Source: Sphingobium chlorophenolicum (GTDB taxonomy: Bacteria; Pseudomonadota; Alphaproteobacteria; Sphingomonadales; Sphingomonadaceae). Taken from it: a DNA stretch of 64,000 nt. How positions within the stretch are numbered: the stretch's first letter is position 1; each line of letters starts with the position of its first letter. Location of the stretch: the NCBI RefSeq assembly GCF_000722875.1, contig NZ_JFHR01000011.1, forward strand, positions 57,636 to 121,635, read 5' to 3'. Shown piece after piece: positions 15,969 through 24,862 of this stretch. The position numbers and the translations under genes are program-made. The notes beneath the pieces were generated by a model. It was not told where the DNA came from and ran no database searches. It was given only the letters and a program-made list of their open reading frames with translations.

Positions 15969-17159
15969 ATGTCGATTACGCCGCTCATGCCCGTTTACCC
16001 CCGGTGCGATGTACGCCCGGTCCGAGGCGAGGGCTGCTACCTGATCGGGGAGCGCGGCGAGCGCTATCTGGATTTCGCCAGCGGCATCGCGGTCAACCTG
16101 CTGGGCCACGGTCATCCGAAACTGGTCAAGGCGATAGCCGATCAGGCCGCGACGCTGATGCACACGTCGAACCTCTACGGCATGCCGCTGGGCGAGAAGT
16201 TCGCGCAGCGTCTGGTCGACACGACCTTTGCCGACACGGTCTTCTTCACCAATTCGGGTGCGGAGGCGGTGGAATGCGCGATCAAGACGGCGCGCCGCTA
16301 CCATTATGCCAATGGGCAGGCGCACCGGCACAAGATCATCAGCTTCGACAACGCCTTTCACGGGCGGACGCTGGGGACGATCTCCGCCACCAGCCAGCCC
16401 AAGATGCGCGACGGTTTCGAACCGCTGCTGCCCGGCTTCACGGTGGTGCCGTTCAACGATCTGGAGGCCGCGACGGCCGCCGTCGATGACAACACGGCCG
16501 GTTTTCTGGTCGAGACGGTGCAGGGCGAAGGCGGCGTGACGCCCGCGACGCAGGAGTTCCTCTCCGGCTTGCGCAAGCTGTGCGACGATCAGGGCCTGCT
16601 GCTGATCCTGGATGAAGTGCAGTGCGGCTATGCCCGCACCGGCACCTTCTTCGCGCATGAACAATATGGCCTGACGCCCGACATCATGGCGGTGGCCAAG
16701 GGCATTGGCGCGGGCTTCCCGCTGGGCGCCTGCCTGGCGACCGAGGAAGCGGCCAAGGGCATGGTGTTCGGCACCCATGGGTCCACCTATGGCGGCAATC
16801 CGCTGGCCATGGCGGTGGGCATGGCCGTGCTGGACGAAGTGTTGGGCGACGGCTTCCTCGACCATGTGAAGAGCATCGGCGCGCGCCTGCGCGCCGCGCT
16901 GGAGCAGCTCATCCCCAATCACGACATGTTCGAGGATGTGCGCGGCATCGGCCTGATGCTTGGCGTGAAGCTGAAGGCTGATTTCGACGCCCGCGAGTTC
17001 GTGGCGCATCTGCGCGACAATCACGGCCTGCTGACCGTGTCGGCGGGGCAGAACGTCGTCCGCATCCTGCCGCCGCTGGTGATCGAGGAAAGCCATGTCG
17101 CGGAATGCGTCGAGAGGCTTTCTGCCGGTGCGCGGAGCTTTGCGGAGGCTGCGGCCTAA
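15969..17159 (+). CDS. argD: Acetylornithine aminotransferase ArgD
   Basis: A 396-residue class III PLP aminotransferase, presumably N-acetylornithine/succinyldiaminopimelate aminotransferase of arginine synthesis. NSGAEAVECAIKTARRYH and FHGRTLGTISATSQPK are typical of ArgD. The PLP lysine is K244 in VAKGIGAGFPLGA, preceded by LILDEVQCGYARTG. Start ATG at 15969 (MSITPLMPVYPRC) after AAGGAAGGA; the longer in-frame start would lie in the fliS terminator. Adjacent argF supports arginine over other class III substrates. Confidence 0.93.
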   Translation: MSITPLMPVYPRCDVRPVRGEGCYLIGERGERYLDFASGIAVNLLGHGHPKLVKAIADQAATLMHTSNLYGMPLGEKFAQRLVDTTFADTVFFTNSGAEAVECAIKTARRYHYANGQAHRHKIISFDNAFHGRTLGTISATSQPKMRDGFEPLLPGFTVVPFNDLEAATAAVDDNTAGFLVETVQGEGGVTPATQEFLSGLRKLCDDQGLLLILDEVQCGYARTGTFFAHEQYGLTPDIMAVAKGIGAGFPLGACLATEEAAKGMVFGTHGSTYGGNPLAMAVGMAVLDEVLGDGFLDHVKSIGARLRAALEQLIPNHDMFEDVRGIGLMLGVKLKADFDAREFVAHLRDNHGLLTVSAGQNVVRILPPLVIEESHVAECVERLSAGARSFAEAAA

Positions 17160-17177
17160 CGCCAATCATATCCCCCG

Positions 17178-17220
17178 TCCGTTCGCTTTGAGCGAAGTCG
17201 AAAAGCTCGAAACGAACGGA
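17178..17220. repeat. Intergenic inverted repeat between argD and argF
   Basis: A short member of the family at 10962-11040: TCCGTTCGCTTTGAGC faces GCTCGAAACGAACGGA. It fills most of the 81-base argD-argF gap and could form a hairpin in the shared transcript. Confidence 0.7.
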
Positions 17221-17240
17221 GGGCGGGAGTGGGGGTTATC

Positions 17241-18170
17241 ATGACCAATCATTTCCTGAATCTGAGTGACGCGGGCGGCGATGCGATCGCCGCCATGATT
17301 TCCGACGCCATCGACCGCAAGGCGGCGCGACTTGGGCAGCCCAAGGGCAGGGCCGATGCCGACGCGCCGCTGGCCGGCCACACGCTGGCGATGATCTTCG
17401 AGAAGAATTCGACCCGCACCCGCGTTTCGTTCGACATGGCGATCCGCCAGTTGGGCGGCACGTCGCTGATCCTGGACGGCGCGACCAGCCAGTTGGGCCG
17501 GGGCGAGACCATCGCCGACACCGCCCGCGTGCTGAGCCGCATGGCCGACGCCATCATGATCCGCACCGACGATCATGCCAAGATCGAGGAAATGGCGCAT
17601 CACGCGACCGTGCCCGTGATCAACGGCCTGACCGACCTGTCCCATCCCTGCCAGATCGTCGCGGACCTGCTGACGGTGGTGGAACATGGCGTTGCGCTTC
17701 CGGGCAGCCAGTGGGCCTGGCTGGGCGACGGCAACAACGTCCTCCATTCCATCGTCGAGGCGGCGGGCCTGATGAAGTTCGGCGTGCGCATCGCCGTGCC
17801 GGAGGGCTATGATCCCGATCCGTCCTTCGAAGCCGAAGCGCAGGCGCGCGGCGCGACCATCACCCGCACCCGCGACCCGTGGGCGGCGGTCGCGGGCGCG
17901 GACATCGTCGTCACCGACACCTGGATCTCCATGGGCCAGGCCCATGCCGAGGAGAAGCTGGCGGCGATGATGCCCTATCAGGTGACGCCCGAATTGATGG
18001 CGCTGGCCAAGCCGACGGCGAAATTCCTCCACTGCCTGCCCGCCCATCGCGGCGAGGAAGTGGTCGAAGCGGTGATCGACGGGCCGCAATCGGTGATCTG
18101 GGACGAAGCGGAAAACCGCATCCATGCGCAGAAGTCGGTGCTGCTCTGGGCGCTGGGGCGTCTCGGCTGA
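17241..18170 (+). CDS. argF: Ornithine carbamoyltransferase ArgF
   Basis: A 309-residue ornithine carbamoyltransferase, which makes citrulline from ornithine and carbamoyl phosphate. The carbamoyl-phosphate loop STRTR lies at residues 57-61 ([12 protein letters not shown]). The ornithine-binding [13 protein letters not shown] is at about 262-274, and the SMG-type loop is [11 protein letters not shown] at 17241. It follows argD, giving two consecutive steps of arginine synthesis in one unit. Confidence 0.96.
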   Translation: MTNHFLNLSDAGGDAIAAMISDAIDRKAARLGQPKGRADADAPLAGHTLAMIFEKNSTRTRVSFDMAIRQLGGTSLILDGATSQLGRGETIADTARVLSRMADAIMIRTDDHAKIEEMAHHATVPVINGLTDLSHPCQIVADLLTVVEHGVALPGSQWAWLGDGNNVLHSIVEAAGLMKFGVRIAVPEGYDPDPSFEAEAQARGATITRTRDPWAAVAGADIVVTDTWISMGQAHAEEKLAAMMPYQVTPELMALAKPTAKFLHCLPAHRGEEVVEAVIDGPQSVIWDEAENRIHAQKSVLLWALGRLG

Positions 18171-18174
18171 CCCT

Positions 18175-18310
18175 AAATCCTCCCTACGCGAAGCGTGGGG
18201 AGGGGGACCGTCGGCGTAGCCGATGGTGGAGGGGAAATTCGGAGGTCGCGCCAATTCCCCTCCACCAGCCTTCGGCTGGTCCCCCTCCCCATCTCCCGAT
18301 GGGAGGATTT
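18175..18310. repeat. Compound intergenic repeat (CCCTCCACCA family) between argF and hslO
   Basis: Several facing hairpins: the unit beginning AAATCCTCCC and ending GGGAGGATTT is present in both orientations. Inside it are GTGGGGAGGGGGACC, GATGGTGGAGGGGAA and TTCGGCTGG. The same family recurs at 21415-21550 after queE. It is a non-coding repeat complex. Confidence 0.8.
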
Positions 18311-18422
18311 GGATGGGTTCGTTCTCCACCCCACATCCCCCGATTTGCAAGCGCGCCAATCGCCCCCCATCTAACCGCCTTTGCATGACCGGCCCGCCTT
18401 GGCGCGCCGCACGGAGCCTGAT

Positions 18423-19325
18423 TTGACCCCTTCCAATAGCCTCGACCAAAGCTTGGGCTTCACCATCCCCTCGCGTCATGCGCGGGGGCGGATCGTGCGG
18501 CTGGGGCCGGTCCTCGACGATGTCCTCGCCGCCCACGCCTATCCGCCGCAGATCGAACGGCTGCTCGCCTCCGCGCTGGTGCTGGCGGCGTTGCTCGGCT
18601 CGACGCTCAAGGATGCGGGCGGGCAGCTCACCCTCCAGGCGCAGACCGAGAATGGCGTCGTCAGCCTGTTGGTCGCCGATTACAAGGGCGGCGAAGTGCG
18701 CGGCTATGCCAAGTTCGACGCCGACCGTCTGGCCGAACTCGGCCCCGACCCGACGCTTTTCGGCCTGTTCGGCAAGGGCTATCTCGCCATCACCTTCGAC
18801 CAGGCGGTGTCGGGCGAGCGCTATCAGGGCATCGTCCCGCTGGAGGGCGAATCGCTGGCCGACGCGGCGGAACATTATTTCTTCCAGTCCGAACAGATCC
18901 CCAGCATCATCCAGATCGCGACCCGCCACGATGCGGGCGAGGGTTGCCTGGCGGCGGGCCTGCTGCTCCAGCACCTGCCCGAAGGGGAAGTCGGTCGCGA
19001 ACGGTTGCATGTCCGTCACGACCATCCGGAATGGGAACATGTCCAGGCGCTGGCCCACACGCTGAAGGATGCGGAACTGACCGACGGCGCCCTGCCGCTG
19101 ACCGACATCGTCTGGCGGCTGTTTCATGAAGAGGATGAGGTCCGCGTCATCGATCCGACCGCGCTCAGCAAGGGTTGCCGCTGCGACCTTGACCATATCC
19201 GCAGCGTCATCAGCCGCTTTCCGGCGGCGGAACGGGCGGAGATGGCCGACGATCAGGGCATCATCGGCGTCGATTGCGCCTTCTGCTCTCGGCTCTTTCC
19301 GGTGGCGCTCGACAGTTTCGCATAG
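18423..19325 (+). CDS. hslO: Redox-regulated chaperone Hsp33 (HslO)
   Basis: A 300-residue Hsp33, a holdase activated when its zinc-bound cysteines are oxidised. The C-terminal CxC and CxxC motifs are present at C252, C254, C285 and C288 (KGCRCDLDHI and VDCAFCS). The N-terminal core is typical (ALVLAALLGSTLKDAGGQLTLQ, VRGYAKFD). No ATG is available. I chose TTG at 18423 because CGGAG lies about 6 bases upstream; a TTG at 18381 is the alternative and would add 14 residues. The stop codon TAG is the first three bases of the MITE-like element that follows. Confidence 0.92.
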   Translation: MTPSNSLDQSLGFTIPSRHARGRIVRLGPVLDDVLAAHAYPPQIERLLASALVLAALLGSTLKDAGGQLTLQAQTENGVVSLLVADYKGGEVRGYAKFDADRLAELGPDPTLFGLFGKGYLAITFDQAVSGERYQGIVPLEGESLADAAEHYFFQSEQIPSIIQIATRHDAGEGCLAAGLLLQHLPEGEVGRERLHVRHDHPEWEHVQALAHTLKDAELTDGALPLTDIVWRLFHEEDEVRVIDPTALSKGCRCDLDHIRSVISRFPAAERAEMADDQGIIGVDCAFCSRLFPVALDSFA

Positions 19326-19492
19326 GCTGTATCGACATTCAGCCCTGGCGGCCTGCAAATGGTTGAAGCGAGTCACGTGCCTCGCTTCAATCCCCGCGCT
19401 TCCGGTGCTCACCTACTTTGAGTACGCTGCGCGCCGGGTCACGGAAAACCACCATTTTCGGCTCGCCATCTTCTGAATGTCGATACAGCCTA
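19323..19492. mobile_element. MITE-like element, 170 bp with 19-bp perfect terminal inverted repeats
   Basis: TAGGCTGTATCGACATTCA at 19323-19341 is the exact reverse complement of 19474-19492. The interior has no gene but holds a near-perfect palindrome (GAAGCGAGTCACGTGCCTCGCTTC, two halves around 19361-19384). The size, perfect ends and absence of coding capacity fit a miniature inverted-repeat element. The insertion supplies the hslO stop codon. The ends start with TA, a possible target duplication. Confidence 0.65.
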
Positions 19493-19598
19493 GGACGAAC
19501 CGCCTTATGGTCGTTCGATTCGCTTCCGCTATCAAATTGCCGTAATTGGCGGGCAAGGGGAGGAGCGGATTGACGGACGGTCGGCAGGGGGGATCGAT

Positions 19599-20000
19599 AT
19601 GACGGCAAGACGGCGCGCCCTTGCGGCGGCCATGGCGATGATGGTGGCGGGTTCCGTCGTTCAGGCGGCGGGCCCTGCGCAGCGCCTGCCCAAGGGGCTG
19701 GAAGCGGGGCAATGGGAATTGCGCGAACGGGGCGGGGACGGCGCCGTCCGCAAGCTTTGCATTTCCAATCTCAGCCAGCTTTTGCAAAGCCGCCACGCGG
19801 GCAATAGCTGCAAGAGCTTCACCGTCAGCGATGCGGCCAACCGGCTGGTCGTCACCTATGAATGCGGCGCGGCGGGCAATGGCCGGACCGATCTGCGCAT
19901 CGAAACCTCCCGCCTCGTGCAGATCCAGTCGCAGGGCATCGCCGACGGCGCGCCCTTCGCCTTCGCGCTGGAGGGACGGTGGCTGGGAGCGTGTCATTAA
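19599..20000 (+). CDS. Secreted DUF3617-like protein
   Basis: A 133-residue protein with an N-terminal signal peptide (RRRALAAAMAMMVAGSVVQAAGPAQ). The mature part resembles the DUF3617 family of small periplasmic proteins common in sphingomonads: GLEAGQWELRERGG, then paired cysteines (KLCISNLSQLLQ ... SCKSFTV, YECG, GACH), which could form disulfides. The function of the family is unknown. ATG at 19599 follows GGGGGGATC. It stands alone between the MITE-like element and queC. Confidence 0.75.
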   Translation: MTARRRALAAAMAMMVAGSVVQAAGPAQRLPKGLEAGQWELRERGGDGAVRKLCISNLSQLLQSRHAGNSCKSFTVSDAANRLVVTYECGAAGNGRTDLRIETSRLVQIQSQGIADGAPFAFALEGRWLGACH

Positions 20001-20045
20001 CCCGACTCGCTTGCGCTGACGCGTCCGGAGGGGTAGCGGGCGATT

Positions 20046-20738
20046 ATGGTTGCCAATAGCGGAAAATTCGCCGTCGTCCTGCTGTCCGGCGGGCTCGACT
20101 CCATGGTCGCGGGCGGGCTGGCGCGGGAGGCCGGATATCGCGTGCTGGCGCTCTCGATCGACTATAATCAGCGCCATCGCCTGGAATTGCGGGCGGCGGG
20201 GCGGGTGGCGGCGGCGCTCAACGCGATCTCCCATATCGTATTGCCGCTGGACCTGACGGCGTTCGGCGGGTCTGCGCTGACCGCCGACATCGCGGTTCCC
20301 AAGGGAGGCGTCGGTCCCGGCATCCCCGTGACCTATGTGCCCGCGCGCAACACCATCTTCCTGTCGCTGACGCTGGGGCTGGCGGAAGTGGCGGGCGCGA
20401 ACGACGTGTTCATCGGCGTCAATGCGCTGGATTATTCCGGCTATCCCGATTGCCGCCCGGAATTCATCGACGCCTTCCAGAAAATGGCGGCGCTGGCCAC
20501 CAAGGCGGGGGTGGAGGGCCACCCGATCCGCATCAACGCCCCGCTCCAGCATATGAGCAAGGCCGATATCGTGCGGGAGGCGCACCGGCTGGGGCTGGAC
20601 GCCGGGTTGAGCTGGTCCTGCTACGACCCGACGCCCGACGGCAAGCATTGCGGCCAGTGCGATAGCTGCCGCCTGCGTTCCAAGGGTTTCGTGGAAGCGG
20701 GCTTGCCCGATCCCACCATCTATGCGGTAAAGCCCTGA
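20046..20738 (+). CDS. queC: 7-cyano-7-deazaguanine synthase QueC
   Basis: QueC, 230 residues, converts 7-carboxy-7-deazaguanine to preQ0 with ATP and ammonia in queuosine synthesis. The PP-loop is LLSGGLDS at residues 12-19. The [12 protein letters not shown] and [17 protein letters not shown] segments are family signatures. The zinc-binding cysteines are at the C-terminus ([13 protein letters not shown]). The next gene is queE, four bases downstream, which makes its substrate. Confidence 0.96.
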   Translation: MVANSGKFAVVLLSGGLDSMVAGGLAREAGYRVLALSIDYNQRHRLELRAAGRVAAALNAISHIVLPLDLTAFGGSALTADIAVPKGGVGPGIPVTYVPARNTIFLSLTLGLAEVAGANDVFIGVNALDYSGYPDCRPEFIDAFQKMAALATKAGVEGHPIRINAPLQHMSKADIVREAHRLGLDAGLSWSCYDPTPDGKHCGQCDSCRLRSKGFVEAGLPDPTIYAVKP

Positions 20739-20742
20739 CGCC

Positions 20743-21390
20743 ATGAGCTATGCCGTCAAGGAAATGTTCCTGACCTTGCAGGGGGAGGGCGTCCACGCCG
20801 GACGCCGGGCGGTGTTCCTGCGCTTTGCGGGCTGCAACCTGTGGAGCGGGCGGGAACAGGACCGGGCAACCGCGATCTGCCGCTTCTGCGACACGGATTT
20901 CGTCGGGACCGACGGCGACGGCGGCGGCAAGTTCGCGGACGCCGACAGCCTGGCCGAAGCGGCGCTGGCCTTTTGGGGCGAGGGGCCGGAGGGGCGCTAT
21001 ATCGTGCTCACCGGCGGGGAGCCGATGCTCCAGATCGACGATGCGCTGGTCGATGCCCTCCATGCCCGCGGCTTCGCTATCGCGGTCGAGAGCAACGGCA
21101 CCTTGCCCGCGCATCCGGGGCTGGACTGGGTCTGCATCAGCCCCAAGGCGGGCAGCGAGGTCGTCCAGCGCAGCGGCGATGAACTGAAGCTGGTCTGGCC
21201 GCAGCCGGGGCAGGGGCACGGCATCGCCGATGTCGAGGATATGGAAGGCTGGGCGTTCGACCATCTGCTGGTCCAGCCGCTGGACGACCCCGATGCGGCG
21301 CGCAACGCGCAGGCGGCGGTCGATCTGGTGCTGGCCAGGCCGCGCTGGCGGCTGAGCCTCCAGTCGCACAAATATCTGGGGTTGCGGTAG
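20743..21390 (+). CDS. queE: 7-carboxy-7-deazaguanine synthase QueE
   Basis: QueE, 215 residues, is a radical SAM enzyme that contracts 6-carboxytetrahydropterin to 7-carboxy-7-deazaguanine. The cluster cysteines are C31, C46 and C49, spaced Cx14CxxC as in this family (not the usual Cx3Cx2C). TLQGEGVHAGRRAVFLRFAGCNLW at the N-terminus and LTGGEPMLQ are diagnostic. It forms a pair with queC; queD is not in the window. Confidence 0.95.
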   Translation: MSYAVKEMFLTLQGEGVHAGRRAVFLRFAGCNLWSGREQDRATAICRFCDTDFVGTDGDGGGKFADADSLAEAALAFWGEGPEGRYIVLTGGEPMLQIDDALVDALHARGFAIAVESNGTLPAHPGLDWVCISPKAGSEVVQRSGDELKLVWPQPGQGHGIADVEDMEGWAFDHLLVQPLDDPDAARNAQAAVDLVLARPRWRLSLQSHKYLGLR

Positions 21391-21414
21391 ACGGTCGGTT
21401 CGCGGACCTATCCT

Positions 21415-21550
21415 ATTCCTCCCCATCGAGAGATGGGGAGGGGGACCGGCCGAAGGCTGGTGGAGGGGAAGGGGCACGACCTGCGTATTTCCCCTCCACC
21501 ACTCGCTACGCGAGCGGTCCCCCTCCCCACGCTGCGCGCAGGGAGGATTT
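21415..21550. repeat. Compound intergenic repeat (CCCTCCACCA family) after queE
   Basis: A second copy of the complex at 18175-18310: ATTCCTCCCCATCG ... GATGGGGAGGGGGACC, GGCTGGTGGAGGGGAA, then the opposite orientation ending GGGAGGATTT. It lies between two convergent genes and may act as a bidirectional terminator. Confidence 0.8.
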
Positions 21551-21553
21551 TAC

Positions 21554-22270
21554 TCAGGGCTGCACGCCGATCTTCTGGTTCCACGCAATCTGGCATGCGG
21601 GCAGCATCTTACCCTTCTTCCAGCATTTGGGATCGAAGGACGGCAGCGCCAGCGAATAGCTGCGCCCCGGATCCCCGTAAAATTGCTCGCCTGCCAGGAT
21701 CAGCGACTTCTTGATCGATCCCAGCCCGCTGCGCGCCACTTCGTTGAGCGTCCCGCGCTGGGCGAAGATCGCCTGCCGTCCGACCAGCGCCGCCGCCTGG
21801 CAGAAGCCGCGCTGCGCCTGCACCGTCGAATAGCCCGAATAGATGCGTGTGCCATATTGGTCCGACGCCATCTGGCCGGGCTTGCCCTTGCCGACCGTGC
21901 GCTGGAAATAGCCGAGCAGCGTGGCCTGCGCCGCGTCCAGTTCGGCGTCATGATGGGCGATCGTGGCGTTATAGTTGCTGATCGACAGCAAAGTCGGTTC
22001 GAACTGGCATTGCAGCGCCGCGACGTTGAGCGCGGCGCGCAGGTTCCACACCAGCCCGGCCTTGATCTCTGCAGCGGTCGCGCCGGGCAGGCCCAGCGCG
22101 GTCGCCGCTTCCGCATCGGTCAGGGGCGGGGTGGAGAAATCGGGGGGCGACCAGAAGAACTGGGCCGCCGCCGGTTGCGCCGTCAGCGCCGCGCCCATCG
22201 CGGCCAGTCCCAGGGCGGCTCGATGCGCGGCGGAACGGCCAGTCGATCGGCCAGTTGAACGGAAAGCCAT
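21554..22270 (-). CDS. Secreted protein of unknown function
   Basis: A 238-residue protein that I do not recognise. Start ATG at 22270, after GAGGGG; longer in-frame starts lack support. The N-terminal signal peptide (AAHRAALGLAAMGAALTAQPAAAQ) predicts export. The mature part is helical with NYNATIAHHDAELDAAQATLLGYFQRTVG and contains cysteines near residues 121, 171, 224 and 230. It looks like a conserved sphingomonad periplasmic protein. The gene is transcribed toward queE, with a repeat complex between them. Confidence 0.65.
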   Translation of the reverse strand: MAFRSTGRSTGRSAAHRAALGLAAMGAALTAQPAAAQFFWSPPDFSTPPLTDAEAATALGLPGATAAEIKAGLVWNLRAALNVAALQCQFEPTLLSISNYNATIAHHDAELDAAQATLLGYFQRTVGKGKPGQMASDQYGTRIYSGYSTVQAQRGFCQAAALVGRQAIFAQRGTLNEVARSGLGSIKKSLILAGEQFYGDPGRSYSLALPSFDPKCWKKGKMLPACQIAWNQKIGVQP

Positions 22271-22340
22271 TGAAACCCCTCTTCGAAACGAGCCCACTAT
22301 CTGCCAACGGTCTGTATCACGCCTGAACGCGGACGCCAGA

Positions 22341-22646
22341 TTATTGATCCGACAGCACTTCGGTATCGGCTGCGGGCGCATCGGCGGCGGGCTTCCCCTC
22401 GCTCTCATTCTTCGCCGCCGCCGGAGCGGCCGCATCGTCGCCGCGATTGGCGGGCAGCGCCATGGCGACCCCCTCGCTCTGCGCGCCGTCCAGGTCGGTC
22501 ATCGCATCGGTGGCGGTGCCGTCCGCCACTTCCAGATTGTTCATGGGAACGGCGGTGCCGCTTTCCTTCTTGCTGCCGCATCCGGCCAAGGCCAGGCAGC
22601 CCGCCGAAACAAACATTGTCACCATCGTCTTGACGTCACGACGCAT
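22341..22646 (-). CDS. Small lipoprotein
   Basis: A 101-residue protein with a clear lipobox (LALAGC, lipidated Cys at about residue 23) after a short hydrophobic signal. The mature part is rich in Ala, Asp and Glu and looks disordered. The ATG at 22646 follows GAGGAGA. Function unknown; probably a membrane-anchored, acidic sphingomonad lipoprotein. The gene may be cotranscribed with lipB upstream and the secreted protein downstream. Confidence 0.65.
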   Translation of the reverse strand: MRRDVKTMVTMFVSAGCLALAGCGSKKESGTAVPMNNLEVADGTATDAMTDLDGAQSEGVAMALPANRGDDAAAPAAAKNESEGKPAADAPAADTEVLSDQ

Positions 22647-22707
22647 CCGGGTCTCCTCAAGCGTTCCAGCATGCCCGGTAGCCCCCCACCTGGCGAAAGC
22701 CGCGACC

Positions 22708-23412
22708 CTAGCCGCCTGTCCCGCATTGCTCAACCCCTGGGGACGTCCCGGTCCCGCAGCGTCGCAAACGGCTGATAAAGGCCGGGAAATGCCGGGCCAA
22801 CGCCGCGTCCAGGTCCGCCATGGACGCTTTTGCGCCCAGCGCGGCGATGCTGGTCACGGGATATTCGGCAATGCCGCACGGCACGATGCCTCCGAAATGG
22901 GACAGGTCGGGATCGACGTTGATCGAAAAGCCGTGGAGCGTGACCCAGCGCCGCACCCGGATGCCGAGCGCGCCGATCTTCGCCTCCCGCCCCTGCCGGT
23001 CGTCGGTCCAGATGCCGATGCGCCCCTCCGCCCGCCGCGCCGGGATGTCGAGGTCGCCGAGCGCCTCGATCATCCAGCCCTCCAGTTGATGGACGAAATT
23101 GCGCACGTCCTTGCCCCGCTCCCGCAGGTCGATGTTGAGATAGCCGGTGCGCTGGCCCGGTCCATGATAGGTATAGCGCCCGCCCCGCCCGGCCGTGTGG
23201 ACCGGAAAGCGCGGGTCCAGCAGTTCGGCCGGATCGGCGCTGGTTCCCGCCGTATAGAGCGCCGGATGCTCCAGCAGCCAGACCCGTTCCGTCGCCTGCC
23301 CTTCGAAGATGGCGGCCGCCCGCGCCTCCATATCCGCCAGCGCGGCGGGATAGTCGACAGGCGCGCTTTCGACGCGCCATTCGACAGCGGGATCAGGGGA
23401 GGGGACCGACAT
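22708..23412 (-). CDS. lipB: Lipoyl(octanoyl) transferase LipB
   Basis: LipB, 234 residues, transfers octanoyl groups from acyl carrier protein to lipoyl domains. [21 protein letters not shown] is the family signature. The catalytic lysine lies in [23 protein letters not shown], and the catalytic cysteine in FGGIVPCGI. Start ATG at 23412 ([12 protein letters not shown]) after AAGGA; a longer in-frame start exists at 23448. The length is normal. Confidence 0.95.
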   Translation of the reverse strand: MSVPSPDPAVEWRVESAPVDYPAALADMEARAAAIFEGQATERVWLLEHPALYTAGTSADPAELLDPRFPVHTAGRGGRYTYHGPGQRTGYLNIDLRERGKDVRNFVHQLEGWMIEALGDLDIPARRAEGRIGIWTDDRQGREAKIGALGIRVRRWVTLHGFSINVDPDLSHFGGIVPCGIAEYPVTSIAALGAKASMADLDAALARHFPAFISRLRRCGTGTSPGVEQCGTGG

Positions 23413-23491
23413 GGAGGCTTCCTTGACTTGGGCGGAGCGAGCGATCAAGTCTCCTCCGCGAATTTAAAAGAGTGATGCAGGGCGTAAAGAT

Positions 23492-24280
23492 ATGGCGACG
23501 ATGTCCATCGGCAAGGCTTGGGAGGAGGCGGTCGCCTTCGTCTCTCGCGAAAAGAGCCTGCTGTTTCCTGTCGCCCTGCTGTTCGTGGCGCTGCCGGGCC
23601 TGATCCTGCAGGAAATGACGCCGCCGGATCTGGCCAAATGGAATCCGACGGCGACCACCATGCCGCAGGTGTCGGGCAGCTTCTGGGCGGCGATGATGCT
23701 GACGGTGATCATCATCTGGTTCGGGTCGCTGACCTTGTTCGCGCTGGCCCTGCGCCCCGGCATCAGCGTGGGCGAAGCGTTGCGGCTCAGCATCGCCAGG
23801 CTGCCGGTGCTGCTGGGCACGGCCTTGGTGGTGGCGGGTTTCCTGGCGGGGGCGGTCATCGCCGCGACGCTGGTCGTCACCGCGCTGTCGCTGATCGCCA
23901 AGCCGTTGGGGGCGACACTGGCCCTGCTGCTGGGCGCGGGGGTCGTTGGCGTCACCATCTTCGCCAGCGTTCGGCTGCTGCTGCTCAATCCCGTGGTGAT
24001 CGACGGGACGGAGGGGGTGATGGCGTCGCTGCGCCATGGCTGGGCGCTGACGCGGGGGCATTTTTGGCGGTTGCTGGGATTCGTTCTGGTGCTGACGCTG
24101 CTGTCGGCCATCGTCGGGGGCGCGGCCCAGTCCGTGTTCGGCGTCGTCGGCACGCTGGTCGGTGGGCAATCGGGCGGGCGGCTGATCGGCGGAGTGGCCG
24201 CCGCCGCCGTCTCGACCGTGGTGCAGGTCTATATGCTGGTGATGCTGGCGCGCCTCTATCGTCAGGCCGAGGCGGGCTGA
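23492..24280 (+). CDS. Polytopic membrane protein of unknown function
   Basis: A 262-residue integral membrane protein with about six hydrophobic segments (for example LLFPVALLFVALPGLIL, AAMMLTVIIIWFGSLTLFALAL, LGFVLVLTLLSAIVGGAA, TVVQVYMLVMLARLY). The pattern and the IDGTEGVMASLRHGWALTRGHFWRLLGF stretch resemble the glycerophosphodiester phosphodiesterase membrane-domain type, but no catalytic domain is attached. No function can be assigned. Its 3' end overlaps the convergent GNAT gene by 19 bases. Confidence 0.75.
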   Translation: MATMSIGKAWEEAVAFVSREKSLLFPVALLFVALPGLILQEMTPPDLAKWNPTATTMPQVSGSFWAAMMLTVIIIWFGSLTLFALALRPGISVGEALRLSIARLPVLLGTALVVAGFLAGAVIAATLVVTALSLIAKPLGATLALLLGAGVVGVTIFASVRLLLLNPVVIDGTEGVMASLRHGWALTRGHFWRLLGFVLVLTLLSAIVGGAAQSVFGVVGTLVGGQSGGRLIGGVAAAAVSTVVQVYMLVMLARLYRQAEAG

Positions 24281-24861
24281 GCCAGCATAGGCACGTGCGG
24301 CGCGGCGTCGGGCGACAATAGACCGGCCAGCCGCGGATCGGCGAAAACCTCCACCTCGCGCTTATAGGGCACGAACCCTGCCTTCCGATAGAAGCCCAGC
24401 GCCGCCGGGCTGTCGAGCGTGCAGCTATGCACCCAGAAGCGCGTGACCTGCTTGCGCCAGGCCAGCGTCTTCGCCTGCGCCATCAGCCATTGGCCCAGTC
24501 CCTTGCCGGTCAGGCTGGGGATCAGCCCTAAAAAGGCCAGTTCGCAATCGGGCAACGATCGGAAATCCAGTTCCAGCAGCCCCACCTCCACGCCGCGGGG
24601 GTCGGTCACGGCATAGACCTCTACCGCGGGATCGTGGATGATCGCCGTCAGCGCGGCATCGTCCATCGCCAGCCGTGAAAACCACAACCACGGCTCCCCC
24701 ACCCGCCGGAACAGGGCGCGATAGGCGTCGGGCGTCGGCGCCTTCCACGGCACCAGCCGCAGCGGGGCGGGCGGGATAGGCGCGGGCCGGGGCCGTTCCC
24801 GCATCTCCAGATGCGTGACGACGGTCGCGATCCGATCGTCCGGAACGGCTGTCAGGCTCAT
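24262..24861 (-). CDS. GNAT family N-acetyltransferase
   Basis: A 199-residue protein with a GNAT acetyltransferase domain at about residues 50-175. The acetyl-CoA loop is recognisable as LGLIPSLTGKGLGQWLMAQAKTLAW, followed by VHSCTLDSPAALGFYRKAGFVPYKRE, the typical motif B. The substrate is unknown. It starts one base after the hemF stop, so it is the last gene of a trmL-hemF-GNAT unit. Confidence 0.88.
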   Translation of the reverse strand: MSLTAVPDDRIATVVTHLEMRERPRPAPIPPAPLRLVPWKAPTPDAYRALFRRVGEPWLWFSRLAMDDAALTAIIHDPAVEVYAVTDPRGVEVGLLELDFRSLPDCELAFLGLIPSLTGKGLGQWLMAQAKTLAWRKQVTRFWVHSCTLDSPAALGFYRKAGFVPYKREVEVFADPRLAGLLSPDAAPHVPMLAQPASA

Positions 24862-24862
24862 T

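Noticed and set aside
17166..19412. 748-codon minus-strand frame across argF and hslO
   Set aside because: Antisense to two clear enzymes; a GC-rich shadow frame.
18175..21550. Possible CRISPR array from repeated CCCTCCACCA blocks
   Set aside because: The repeats are inverted pairs in two distant gaps, not regularly spaced direct repeats with spacers, and no cas gene is present.
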